64,000 nucleotides of DNA. It comes from Azospirillum lipoferum. Lineage in GTDB: Bacteria > Pseudomonadota > Alphaproteobacteria > Azospirillales > Azospirillaceae. Under the pieces are notes generated by a model that worked only from the letters and a program-made list of their open reading frames with translations, did no database searches and had not been told where the DNA came from. Positions 56,279 through 64,000 of the stretch are shown here, in pieces (positions within the stretch are counted from its first letter, which is position 1; every line of letters begins with the position of its first letter). Location of the stretch: the NCBI RefSeq assembly GCF_024170005.1, contig NZ_JALJXJ010000018.1, positions 111,017 through 175,016 of the forward strand, read 5' to 3'. The translations under genes and the position numbers were made by a program.

Positions 56279-57211
56279 ATGAAAAATGCGATCGCCAATC
56301 TGGTGCGCTGGTCGGGATTCGGTGCGATGCAGCGGTTCCTGAAGGCGCGGCACGCCGTGACCATCGTCGTCTACCACGACCCGACGCCGGAGGTTCTTCG
56401 CGAGCATCTGCGCTGGTACGCCAAGCATTACGGCTTCACCACGCTGGACGCCGTCGCCACCGCAATGGAGACCGGCCGCTGGGACAAGCTGCCGGACTAT
56501 CCGCTGGTCATCACCTTCGATGACGGGCATCGGAACAACACGGCGCTGGCACCTCTGTTCCGCGAGTTCGACCTGCGTCCGACCATCTATCTGTGCAGCC
56601 AGATCGTCGGCACCGCCCGCCCCTATTGGTGGAAGACCGCTGCCGCCGACGGCATCGGGGTGGAGCGGCTGAAGCGTGTCCCTGACCCCGAACGCCGCCG
56701 CCTGCTGGCGCAAGCCGGAAACGATCCCGACCAGGACGGCGCCGACCGTCAGGCAATGACCTGGGACGAGATCGCACGAATGACCGACGTCGCCGATTAT
56801 GGTGCCCACACCCGTACCCACCCGATCCTGCTGCAATGCGACGACGGCCGTTGCGCCGACGAGATCGCGCTGTGCCGTGCCGAACTGGAGGAGGCGCTGG
56901 GCCGGCCCTGCCGTCATTTCGCCTTCCCCAATGGCGACTTCAGCGACCGCGAGGTGGAGGAGATCCGGCGAGCCGGCTACCGCACTGCCCGCACCATCGA
57001 TCCCGGCTGGAACGACGCGTCCACCGACCCGCTGCGGCTTAAGGCCTTCCCGGTGTCCGACGATGCGACGGTGAAGTGGCTGAGCGTCCAGCTGACCGGC
57101 ATTCCGGCTTGGCTGCGCAAGCACAAGGCCACGAGTGCAGCTGATCCGGCCGATCAGGCCATGCCCGAATGGGCAGGTGCGATGGTAAAGCCCAAGTCGG
57201 CAGGCGTATGA
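56279..57211 (+). CDS. Polysaccharide deacetylase (CE4/NodB family)
   Basis: This 310-residue protein carries the NodB motifs: motif 1 VITFDDGH (about 82; catalytic base Asp and metal Asp), motif 2 GAHTRTHP (metal histidines, about 178), and FAFPNGDFSDREVEEI for motif 3. These enzymes remove N- or O-acetyl groups from sugars with a divalent metal. There is no signal peptide, so it may act on lipid-linked intermediates in the cytoplasm; in exosortase-type loci a related deacetylase is common. A strong GGAAGGAAGGGG site precedes ATG 56279. An Ala/Pro-rich tail ends it. Confidence 0.92.
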   Translation: MKNAIANLVRWSGFGAMQRFLKARHAVTIVVYHDPTPEVLREHLRWYAKHYGFTTLDAVATAMETGRWDKLPDYPLVITFDDGHRNNTALAPLFREFDLRPTIYLCSQIVGTARPYWWKTAAADGIGVERLKRVPDPERRRLLAQAGNDPDQDGADRQAMTWDEIARMTDVADYGAHTRTHPILLQCDDGRCADEIALCRAELEEALGRPCRHFAFPNGDFSDREVEEIRRAGYRTARTIDPGWNDASTDPLRLKAFPVSDDATVKWLSVQLTGIPAWLRKHKATSAADPADQAMPEWAGAMVKPKSAGV

Positions 57212-57551
57212 CCGTGAATGCCGGCGCCACGCCGAACGTCAGTCGCTTCGCGACAAGCTCTATTACCAGACAACAGAGTGGCTAACCACAGACTTCAATC
57301 CACTCCTATCCTTTGAGCCCTCGCAAACCACCGCAAGCATCACAATAAAATTGCATGTCAAGCCGATGCGAGAACAAGGAGCCGACCCGTCGCGGGACAC
57401 ATGACAAGGGGTAACCGAACCTACCCCCGGCAGAGTTCCAGCCAATAGCCGGCCCCCGTTCAGACCGACCAGTTTTCCGCCCGAACCCCCGTTACGACCC
57501 CCCCGTTACGACAGACCAAGTCGACCGAACCCAGCAGGAGTTTTCAGAGAC
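57212..57551. other. Intergenic region with tandem repeat
   Basis: About 340 bases lie before the acyl carrier gene. Two copies of CCCCCGTTACGAC (57486-57498 and 57500-57512) form a tandem 14-base repeat close to the ribosome site. Positions 57285-57365 are richer in A+T and could hold a promoter. No ORF or RNA was recognised. Confidence 0.45.
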
Positions 57552-57845
57552 ATGCGGACCGCCACCCTGACCGACACGACCCTGACCGCTCCCGCCCTGC
57601 CGGAAATCCGCGCGTTCATCGTGGAGAATTTCCTGCTCGGCAAGGACTCCGGCTTCGACAACAGCGAGTCCCTGCTGGAGTCGGGGATCATCGACAGCAC
57701 CGGCATCATGCACGTCGTCGCCTTCCTGGAAGAGCGCTTCGGCATCGCCGTCGACGACGACGACATGGTCGCCGACAACCTGGAATCGGTGGACCGCATC
57801 GCCGCCTTCGTCGGCCGCAAGCAGGAACTGCGCAACGCCGCCTGA
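57552..57845 (+). CDS. Acyl carrier protein of the exopolysaccharide locus
   Basis: In this 97-residue protein, about 15 extra residues precede an ACP fold: LPEIRAFIVENFLLG, the carrier serine in LLESGIIDSTGIMHVVAFLE (DST motif, about residue 49), and EERFGI. D-S-T instead of D-S-L is a common variant in non-fatty-acid carriers such as D-alanyl or peptidyl carriers. The gene lies 55 bases before an AMP-forming ligase that probably loads it. An AGGAG site precedes ATG 57552. Confidence 0.9.
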   Translation: MRTATLTDTTLTAPALPEIRAFIVENFLLGKDSGFDNSESLLESGIIDSTGIMHVVAFLEERFGIAVDDDDMVADNLESVDRIAAFVGRKQELRNAA

Positions 57846-57900
57846 TCCGGCGGGACCGGCAAAGACGGGCGCCGAAAGACGGGCGAAGAAGGACAGCATC

Positions 57901-59493
57901 ATGGCCCATCTGGTTCACCAGTTCCTCTGCGAGACGGCCGGGCGGGATCCCTCCCGCACCGCGCTGATCGCCGGGGATGCCCGCCGCAGCTTCGCCGAAC
58001 TGGACCACGAGAGCGACGCCGTCGCCTGCGCGCTCCAATCGGCGGGAATCGCCCGCGGCGACCGCGTTGCCGTGATGCTGGAGAACTCCATCGAGTATGT
58101 CGCCGGCCTGTTCGGCACGCTGAAGGCCGGCGGCGTGTTCGTGCCCGTCAATCCCTCGACCAAGGCCGACAAGCTGACCTACCTGCTGGTCGATGCCGGC
58201 GTCCGGGTCCTGATTGCGCCGGCAGCATTGGCCCGGCAGGTCCTGCCAGCGCTAGAGGCGGTGGATACGCCACCGACAATCCTATGGGTCGGCGCTAGGC
58301 TGCCCGATGGCGCCACCGGGCTGCTCTACGCCGACGCCTTGGCCGCTCCGCACCACCGGCCGGCCGATCCCGGCCTGATCGACCAGGATCTGGCGGCGAT
58401 CATGTACACCTCCGGCACCACCGGCCGGCCGAAGGGCGTGATGCTGACCCACGCCAACTACGTCAACACCAGTTGGGCGATCTCCACCTATCTGGGGAAC
58501 ACCCCCGATGACGTGGTGATGTGCGTCCTGCCGCTGACCTTCGGTTACGGCCTGTCACAGGTGCTGACCGGCGCCCGCGTCGGCTTCACCCTGGTGCTCG
58601 AGCGCTCCTTCGCCTTCCCGATGGAGACGCTGAAGCGCATGGTCCAGTACCGCGTCACCGGCCTGCCCGGCGTCCCGACCGTCTTCTCCACCCTGCTGGG
58701 GCTGCAGGCGGCGAAGACCGCCGATCTCGGCAGCCTGCGCTATCTGACCAATGCCGCCGCGCCGCTGCCGGCCGCCCATCTCAGCCGGTTGCGTGAACGC
58801 TTTCCCCAGGCCGTCTTCCATTCCATGTACGGCATGACCGAGTGCTGCACGCGCATCAGCACGCTCGATCCCACCGAACTGGACCTGAAGCCAGCCTCCG
58901 TCGGACGCGCCATTCCCAACTGTGAAGCCTTCGTCGCCGACGAGGAGGGCAAGCGCCTTCCTCCCGGTCAGGTCGGCGAGCTGGTGGTGCGCGGCGCCAA
59001 CGTGATGCGCGGCTATTGGAACCTCCCGGAGGAGACGGCCCGCCGCCTGCGCCGCGGGCCGCAGGGCGAAACCCTGCTGTTCACCGGCGACCTCTTCACC
59101 CAGGATGCCGAAGGGCACCTCTACTTCGTCAGCCGCAAGGACGACGTCTTCAAGTGCCGCGGCGAGAAGGTCAGCCCCAAGGAAGTCGAGAACGCGCTGT
59201 ACGAGCTGGACGGCGTGCTGGAAGCCTGCGTGATCGGCGTCCCCGACGATGCCGACGGGCTGGCGGTCAAGGCCTTCCTCGTCCCCCGCGACGGCGTGAC
59301 CCTGTCGGAAGCGACGATCCGCCAACACTGCCGCGGTCGGCTGGAAAGTCACCTCGCCCCGAAATTCATCGAGTTCCGCGACAGCCTGCCGAAGACCGAC
59401 TCCGGCAAGATCCGCCGGGCGGACCTGATGGAGGAAGTCCGCGCGTCCGACGGCAGCATCCGTCCCCTCTCCCGCTTGGCGGGGGAGGGTTAG
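57901..59493 (+). CDS. AMP-forming acyl/aminoacyl ligase (ANL family)
   Basis: This 530-residue full-length adenylating enzyme has the P-loop IMYTSGTTGRPKGVMLTH (about 166), YGMTECC, LLFTGDLF, SRKDDVFKCRGEKVSPKEVE, and the catalytic Lys in LPKTDSGKIRRADL. It activates a carboxylic or amino acid and loads CoA or the ACP encoded just before it. This pairing is typical of exosortase-A-associated loci. After GKIRRADLMEEV the frame runs about 20 residues into a palindromic repeat, which supplies SRLAGEG and the TAG stop. ATG 57901 has AGGACAGC upstream. Confidence 0.93.
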   Translation: MAHLVHQFLCETAGRDPSRTALIAGDARRSFAELDHESDAVACALQSAGIARGDRVAVMLENSIEYVAGLFGTLKAGGVFVPVNPSTKADKLTYLLVDAGVRVLIAPAALARQVLPALEAVDTPPTILWVGARLPDGATGLLYADALAAPHHRPADPGLIDQDLAAIMYTSGTTGRPKGVMLTHANYVNTSWAISTYLGNTPDDVVMCVLPLTFGYGLSQVLTGARVGFTLVLERSFAFPMETLKRMVQYRVTGLPGVPTVFSTLLGLQAAKTADLGSLRYLTNAAAPLPAAHLSRLRERFPQAVFHSMYGMTECCTRISTLDPTELDLKPASVGRAIPNCEAFVADEEGKRLPPGQVGELVVRGANVMRGYWNLPEETARRLRRGPQGETLLFTGDLFTQDAEGHLYFVSRKDDVFKCRGEKVSPKEVENALYELDGVLEACVIGVPDDADGLAVKAFLVPRDGVTLSEATIRQHCRGRLESHLAPKFIEFRDSLPKTDSGKIRRADLMEEVRASDGSIRPLSRLAGEG

Positions 59494-59512
59494 GGCGGGG
59501 GCAAAGCCCCCC
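59462..59512. repeat. REP-like palindromic element overlapping the ligase stop
   Basis: The element pairs CTCTCCCGC with GCGGGGGAG around TTG and continues with GGGTTAGGGCGGGGGC, the same family as the elements at 34934-35053. The TAG inside GGGTTAGGG is the stop codon of the ligase gene, just as in the helicase gene. Confidence 0.75.
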
Positions 59513-59562
59513 CCCCGAACACCACCACGAACAGTACCCACCCCAGGACAGAGAGCACGCTC

Positions 59563-61602
59563 ATGTGTGGTGTCGCCGGAGTTCTCGCAGGATCGCGTGC
59601 CGAACCGGCCGGTCTGGACGAGCTGAAGCGCATGATCGCCATGCTGGGCCACCGCGGCCCGGACGGTTACGGCTTCTACCGTGACGACCGGATCGGGCTT
59701 GCCCACGCCCGGCTCAGCATCGTCGGCCTGGCCGGCGGCTTCCAACCGATCCACAACGAGGACCGCACCCTCTGGATCAGCTTCAACGGCGAGATCTTCA
59801 ACCATGTCGAACTGCGGCGGGAGTTGGAGGCGCGCGGCCACCGCTTCTACACCCAGACCGACACCGAGGTGATCGTCCACGCCTTCGAGGAATACGGCCC
59901 CGCCACCTGGGCCAAGCTGAACGGCCAGTTCGCCATCTGCCTGTGGGACACCACCCGGCGCGAACTGTGGCTGGTCCGCGACCGGCTTGGCATCCTGCCG
60001 CTGTTCTACGCCCGGTGTGGCGACCATCTGGTCTTCGCGTCGGAGGCAAAGTCCCTGTTCGGCGGCGGCCGGGTGGCTCCGGCCTTCGACCCGGCCCGCC
60101 TCGCCCAGGTCTTCACCCACTGGAGCGCCGCGCCGCACGGCAGCGTGTTCGCCGGGGTGGAGAGCGTGCCGGCGGCAACCGCAATCCGCGTCGACTCCAC
60201 CCTGGCGCTGCATGTCGACCGCTACTGGCAGCCGGACTTCGCCACCGATCCGTCCCTGGCCAAGCTGTCGCTCGACGAAGCGGCCGACCGGTTGGAGGAG
60301 AAGCTGCTCGACGCCATCCGCCTGCGGCTGCGCGCCGACGTGCCGGTCGGCGTCTATATCAGCGGCGGGTTGGACAGTTCGGTGATCGCGGCGCTGGCCC
60401 GCAAGCTCGACACCACCCACATGCACAGCTTCGGCGTCCGCTTCACCGACGCCGGCTTCGACGAGACGCCGCAGCAGCGGCTGGTTGCCGGCCATGTCGG
60501 CACCGAGCATCACGACATCCTGTGCAGCCCACAGGACATCCAGGCAGCCTTGCCAGACGTCATCCGCCATGGCGAGACGCCGCTGGTCCGCACCGCCCCG
60601 GCTCCGCTGTTCCTGCTGTCGCGTCTGGTGCGCGAGAGCGGCATCCGCGTCGTGCTGTCCGGCGAGGGCGCCGACGAGTGGCTGGCCGGCTACGACATCT
60701 TCAAGGAGGACAAGGTCCGCCGCTTCTGGGCGCGCCAGCCCGACAGCAAGGCGCGGCCGAAACTGCTCGGCCGCGTCCATCCCTTCGCCGCCGTCAACGG
60801 CCAGAAGGACAGCCCGCTGTGGCAGGCCTTCTTCAAGCGCGGGATGATGGACACCGGCGAGACCTTCTACGCCCACCGCACCCGCTGGCGGAACACCGCC
60901 TGGTCGCAGCGCCTGCTGTCGGCCGACGTCCAGGCCACCGCCGACGATGCCGCCTTCGAGGCTCATGTCGCGGCTCATCTGCCGGACGGCTGGTCGCGCT
61001 GGTCGCCGCTGGCGCGCAGCCAGTGGGCGGAGATCGCCACCTTCATGACCCCCTACCTGCTGTCCGCACAGGGTGACCGCGTCGCTATGGCGAACAGCAT
61101 CGAGGTCCGCTATCCCTTCCTCGATCCGGCAGTGGACGACCTCTGCGCCGCCCTGCCGGACCGGGTGAAGATGCTGGGCCTGCGCGACAAGCTGGCGCTA
61201 CGCCGGCTGGCTGCCCGCCATCTGCCGGCTGAGATCTTCCAGCGGCCGAAGCGGCCCTACCGCGCACCGATGACGACGGCTCTGTTCGGCGACGGCGCCC
61301 CGGACTATGTCCGCGACCTGCTGTCGCCGGAGGCACTCGCCCGCTACGGTCTGACCGACATCGGCGCCGTCTCGGCCCTGGCCGACAAGGCGCACCGCCA
61401 GAACGGCAATATGGCCGGAGAGCGGGAGGAAATGGCTCTGGTCGGCACGCTGACCCTGCAGATGCTGGCCCATTACGTCCACGACGAATTGCCCCAGCGC
61501 ATCCGCGATCAGCGGACCGCCCTGGACCGTGCCGAAATTCATGTGCTGGAGGACCGGGTCGGCGACATCCGGACCGCCTCGCCGCAACCGACAGCGGCCT
61601 GA
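59563..61602 (+). CDS. asnB: Asparagine synthase-type amidotransferase (glutamine-hydrolysing)
   Basis: This 679-residue protein has an N-terminal class II glutaminase with catalytic Cys2 (MCGVAG), HRGPDG, FNGEIFNH and DTEVIVHAFEEYG, and a C-terminal synthetase with the ATP pyrophosphatase loop YISGGLDSSVIA (about 267), LSGEGADEWLAGYD and ANSIEVRYPFLD. AsnB family enzymes make amide bonds after adenylation. In exopolysaccharide loci they are usually not for asparagine but for decorating sugars or carrier-bound acids. It follows the ACP-ligase pair and precedes a NAD-synthetase-like gene. At 679 residues it is a little longer than typical (about 600-640), with extra C-terminal sequence. Confidence 0.9.
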   Translation: MCGVAGVLAGSRAEPAGLDELKRMIAMLGHRGPDGYGFYRDDRIGLAHARLSIVGLAGGFQPIHNEDRTLWISFNGEIFNHVELRRELEARGHRFYTQTDTEVIVHAFEEYGPATWAKLNGQFAICLWDTTRRELWLVRDRLGILPLFYARCGDHLVFASEAKSLFGGGRVAPAFDPARLAQVFTHWSAAPHGSVFAGVESVPAATAIRVDSTLALHVDRYWQPDFATDPSLAKLSLDEAADRLEEKLLDAIRLRLRADVPVGVYISGGLDSSVIAALARKLDTTHMHSFGVRFTDAGFDETPQQRLVAGHVGTEHHDILCSPQDIQAALPDVIRHGETPLVRTAPAPLFLLSRLVRESGIRVVLSGEGADEWLAGYDIFKEDKVRRFWARQPDSKARPKLLGRVHPFAAVNGQKDSPLWQAFFKRGMMDTGETFYAHRTRWRNTAWSQRLLSADVQATADDAAFEAHVAAHLPDGWSRWSPLARSQWAEIATFMTPYLLSAQGDRVAMANSIEVRYPFLDPAVDDLCAALPDRVKMLGLRDKLALRRLAARHLPAEIFQRPKRPYRAPMTTALFGDGAPDYVRDLLSPEALARYGLTDIGAVSALADKAHRQNGNMAGEREEMALVGTLTLQMLAHYVHDELPQRIRDQRTALDRAEIHVLEDRVGDIRTASPQPTAA

Positions 61603-61654
61603 CCGCCGTGGATTTTTTCCGACGATGCATCAACCCCCATCGGGAACCGTGACC

Positions 61655-62659
61655 ATGCTGAACGCCCTCACCTCGTTCGATTCCAAGGCCCTCGATCTGG
61701 ATTGCGCGGCGGCGGCGCGCGAGATCGAAGACGCCATCCAACGCATCGTCGCCCATGATCTGCGCCGCCAGGGCATCGTGCTCGGCGTGTCCGGCGGCAT
61801 CGACAGCTCGGTCTGCGCCACGCTCGCCGTCCGCGCCCTGGGGCCGGAGCGCGTGCTGTGCATCCTGATGCCGGAGAAGGAAAACTCGCCGAAGAGCACC
61901 CGCCTCGGCACCCTGCTCTGCGAGCATCTCGGCGTCACCCCGGTCATGGAGAACATCACCGGCCCGCTGGAGGCGCTCGGCTGCTACGAGCGGCGGGACA
62001 ATGCCATCCGCCGGCTGTTTCCGGAATTCGGTCCGGGCTGGAAGCAGAAGATCGGGCTGGCCGGCAACCTGCTGGACGCCGACCGCGTCAACTACTTCAC
62101 CCTGACCGTCGAATCGCCCGACGGCGAGCGCCAGACCAGCCGCATGCCGGTGGACGTCTATCTCGACGTCGTCGCCGCCACCAACCTGAAGCAGCGCATC
62201 CGCAAGACGGTCGAGTATACCCATGCCGACCGCCTGAACTACGCCGTGCTCGGCACGCCGAACCGGCTGGAATACGAGTTGGGCTTCTTCGTGCGCGGCG
62301 GCGACGGCTTGGCCGACCTGAAGCCGATCGCCCACCTCTACAAGTCGCAGGTCTACCAGATGGCCGAATATCTTGGCCTGCCGGCGGAGATCCAGGCGCA
62401 GTCGCCCAGCACCGACACCTACACCCTGCCGCAGTCGCAGGAGGAGTTCTACTACGCCCTGCCCTACGACAAGCTGGACCTGGCGCTCTGCGCCTATGGC
62501 CGCGGCGCCAGCGAGGAAGAAGCCGCGGAGGCGCTGAACCTGAGCGTGCAGCAGGTCCACCGCGTCTACAAGGACATCACCGCCAAGCGCCGCACCTCCG
62601 CCCGCATCCTGCGCGATGCCCATCTGGTGCAGCCGGTGTCCGTCGGGGATGAGGCATGA
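61655..62659 (+). CDS. nadE: NAD synthase family protein (NadE-like, NH3-dependent type)
   Basis: This 334-residue protein has the PP-loop GVSGGIDSSVCATLAVRAL (about 45), NLKQRIRKTVEYTHAD, GTPNRLEYELGF and LKPIAHLYKSQVYQMAEYLG, which match NadE. There is no nitrilase domain, so ammonia would come from elsewhere, possibly channelled from the amidotransferase upstream. In NadE-like proteins of secondary loci the substrate is often not deamido-NAD. The insert around FPEFGPGWKQKIGL is not in short NadE. I chose ATG 61655 over 61625 for the GGGAA site and because the family start is near. Its stop overlaps the next ATG. Confidence 0.8.
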   Translation: MLNALTSFDSKALDLDCAAAAREIEDAIQRIVAHDLRRQGIVLGVSGGIDSSVCATLAVRALGPERVLCILMPEKENSPKSTRLGTLLCEHLGVTPVMENITGPLEALGCYERRDNAIRRLFPEFGPGWKQKIGLAGNLLDADRVNYFTLTVESPDGERQTSRMPVDVYLDVVAATNLKQRIRKTVEYTHADRLNYAVLGTPNRLEYELGFFVRGGDGLADLKPIAHLYKSQVYQMAEYLGLPAEIQAQSPSTDTYTLPQSQEEFYYALPYDKLDLALCAYGRGASEEEAAEALNLSVQQVHRVYKDITAKRRTSARILRDAHLVQPVSVGDEA

Positions 62660-63762
62660 GCGTCATCGACTGGAAGCAACGTGGCGTCGCCCGGTATGAA
62701 CCGGGCGACCGCGCCGCTCTGGAGGCTTTCCAGCGCGCGCAGTTCGGCGCCGACGCGATCCAGTTGTGTCCCGACCATTTCCACTGGCTGTTCGAAGAAC
62801 CGCCGGAACGGGAGCATGAGGGACCGCAGCTCTGGCTGTGCAAGCGCAATGGTGCGGTGGTCGGCCAGCAGGGCGGCATCCCCTTCGCACTGAAGGTCGG
62901 CGAGCGCAACCGCCGGGCTTCCTGGGCGATCGACCTGATGGTCGCGCCGGAATGGCGCCTGCGCGGCGTCGGCCCTGCCCTGTCGGAAACCCATTCCGGC
63001 GCCGGCGACCTTGCCGTGTCGCTGTCGATGACGGAAGCCGCCTACAAATCCTACAAGCGCGGCGGCTGGCTCGACCTCGGCAATGTGCCAACCTATCTGC
63101 GGGTGATCGATCCGCTGCGCTGCCTGCGCGTCAGCCCCTATGGCGGCGGGCTGGCCAAGCTGGTCGCCCGGGTGGGCAAGCCGGCGTTGGCCTCCGCCTC
63201 GATGGGCTACGGGCTGTCGACCCGGCTGCTCGGCGCCCGGCTGGTAGAGATCGACCGCTTCGACTACCGCGTCGACGACCTTTGGGAATCGGCGTCGGTG
63301 CAGCATCCGGTGATCGCCCGACGCGACTGGGCCTTCCTGAACTGGCGTTTCGATCTCACGCCGAAGGCCGACCGCTTCCGCCGCTTCTACGTCATGCGGG
63401 GCGAAACCGTGCTGGCCTATGTCGTGCTGCGGGTCGACCATTGGAAGGGTGAGCCGGTCGGTGTGGTCTGCGACTATCTGGCCCGGCCGGGCTGGCTGAT
63501 GGCTGCCTTCTCACTGATGACGGAACTGGCGCGCAAGCAGGGGATGGTCGCACTGATGTGCCGGACGCTGAATGCCCATGCGGCACGGCCGCTGTCGATG
63601 ATGGGCTTCCTCTGCCTGAAGAACGGCCTGCGCACGCCGACCCGCATGATGGTGCGGCCGGCGCTCGACCAGCCGGAGCTTGCCGGGACGGTGGGCGACC
63701 CGAAGAACTGGTTCGTCACCGTCGCCGACAGCGACATGGGTTTCAAGGGATTGGGCGAGTAG
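62656..63762 (+). CDS. GNAT-fold acyltransferase
   Basis: This 368-residue protein appears to be a double GNAT. The N-terminal half has VARYEPGDRAALEAF, WLCKRNGAVVGQQGG and the acetyl-CoA loop region IDLMVAPEWRLRGVGPALSE (R-x-x-G-x-G/A variant RLRGVG). The C-terminal half has ALMCRTLNAHAARPLSMMGF. Such proteins are frequent in polysaccharide loci with an ACP and ligase, where they could use the carrier-bound acyl group. The start overlaps the NadE-like stop (ATGA). It is the last gene before a terminator. Confidence 0.75.
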   Translation: MSVIDWKQRGVARYEPGDRAALEAFQRAQFGADAIQLCPDHFHWLFEEPPEREHEGPQLWLCKRNGAVVGQQGGIPFALKVGERNRRASWAIDLMVAPEWRLRGVGPALSETHSGAGDLAVSLSMTEAAYKSYKRGGWLDLGNVPTYLRVIDPLRCLRVSPYGGGLAKLVARVGKPALASASMGYGLSTRLLGARLVEIDRFDYRVDDLWESASVQHPVIARRDWAFLNWRFDLTPKADRFRRFYVMRGETVLAYVVLRVDHWKGEPVGVVCDYLARPGWLMAAFSLMTELARKQGMVALMCRTLNAHAARPLSMMGFLCLKNGLRTPTRMMVRPALDQPELAGTVGDPKNWFVTVADSDMGFKGLGE

Positions 63763-63778
63763 AAGAGGAATACCGGAC

Positions 63779-63820
63779 GCGAAAAGGCCGCCTTCCCACA
63801 AGGGAGGCGGCCTTTTCGCT
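63779..63820. terminator. Bidirectional intrinsic terminator
   Basis: A 14-bp stem (63779-63792 with 63806-63819) plus an inner 4-bp stem has A4 and T4 tracts on the two sides. It closes the exopolysaccharide operon on plus and the rRNA transcript on minus. Confidence 0.85.
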
Positions 63821-63906
63821 GATCGCGATAAAATCGGGTTTCAAGTGACGGGATGCGTCTTCAGATCGTCCATGAAGCGGTTTACCGCTGTGCATGGCGC
63901 CCGGTG

Positions 63907-64000
63907 AGATCAAGCCGCTCGAGCGATTAGTAAGGCTTAGCTTCAGACATTGCTGCCCGTCCACATGCCTCCTATCGACGTGATGGTCTGTCACGGCTCT
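63907..64000 (-). rRNA. 23S ribosomal RNA, 3' end (partial)
   Basis: Read on minus, the segment matches the very end of 23S rRNA. It has CACGTCGATAGG, then GCAGCAATG (equivalent to GCGATGCGT in other bacteria), CTTACTAATCGCTCGAGCGG and the terminal GCTTGATC that pairs with the 5' end in alphaproteobacteria. The exact 3' end is within a few bases of 63907. The ORF predicted here on minus is a shadow. Only about 87 bases lie between this end and the terminator, not enough for a 5S rRNA. Confidence 0.9.

Noticed and set aside
55031..63762. Exosortase/PEP-CTERM system
   Set aside because: Tailoring genes resemble that set, but no exosortase and no protein with a PEP-CTERM tail is encoded in the window.
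63743..63994. 83-codon minus-strand frame over the right end
   Set aside because: It overlaps the 23S rRNA 3' end and the terminator.

Overview
The window looks like chromosomal or chromid DNA of a GC-rich alphaproteobacterium of the Azospirillum/Rhodospirillales type. The support is FlbT (an alphaproteobacterial flagellin regulator), strong GC bias with long opposite-strand shadow ORFs, a SUV3-type RNA helicase, a pseudaminate-type synthase near flagellin, and the 3' end of a 23S rRNA gene at the right edge. No CRISPR array, tRNA, insertion sequence or phage gene was recognised.

Layout. Positions 1-4.6 kb hold the start of a GH13 alpha-glucosidase, a degenerate membrane-anchored kinase paired tail-to-tail with a PP2C phosphatase, and three small motility-related genes (FlgC-like rod protein, YjfB-like, FlaG-like). 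From 4.7 to 18.2 kb is a glycosylation block: stand-alone TPR proteins, a TPR-methyltransferase, and two very large proteins of 1183 and 1999 residues made of two and three tandem TPR + GT-B-like modules. The 1999-residue gene overlaps flbT by four bases. From 18.4 to 28.4 kb, all on the minus strand, come a 621-residue flagellin with a clear sigma-54 promoter and, upstream of it, a glycan precursor operon: glycosyltransferase, PseI-like nonulosonate synthase, SpsF-like cytidylyltransferase, two acyl carrier proteins, an alpha/beta hydrolase, an AMP-forming ligase, a FabG-like reductase and a KAS III enzyme. I infer that this region makes and attaches an acyl-decorated nonulosonic acid (or similar sugar) on flagellin.

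Positions 28.6-37.3 kb are mixed housekeeping and regulation: a pentapeptide-repeat protein, a hybrid histidine kinase, a RepL-like winged-helix regulator, phosphoglycerate mutase and the SUV3-like helicase, whose last codons lie in a palindromic repeat.

Positions 37.7-63.8 kb form an exopolysaccharide locus: WecG/TagA-type transferase, Wzc-like tyrosine autokinase, GH10 and GH5 glycanases, methyltransferase, acetyltransferase, Wzx-like flippase, priming glycosylphosphotransferase, Wzy/WaaL-like polymerase or ligase, three glycosyltransferases and a polysaccharide deacetylase. It ends in an acyl carrier protein / AMP ligase / asparagine synthase / NAD-synthetase-like / GNAT cassette that recalls the tailoring genes of exosortase-A loci, although no exosortase is present. 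The window closes with a shared terminator and the 3' end of a 23S rRNA gene on the minus strand, with no room for a 5S gene behind it.
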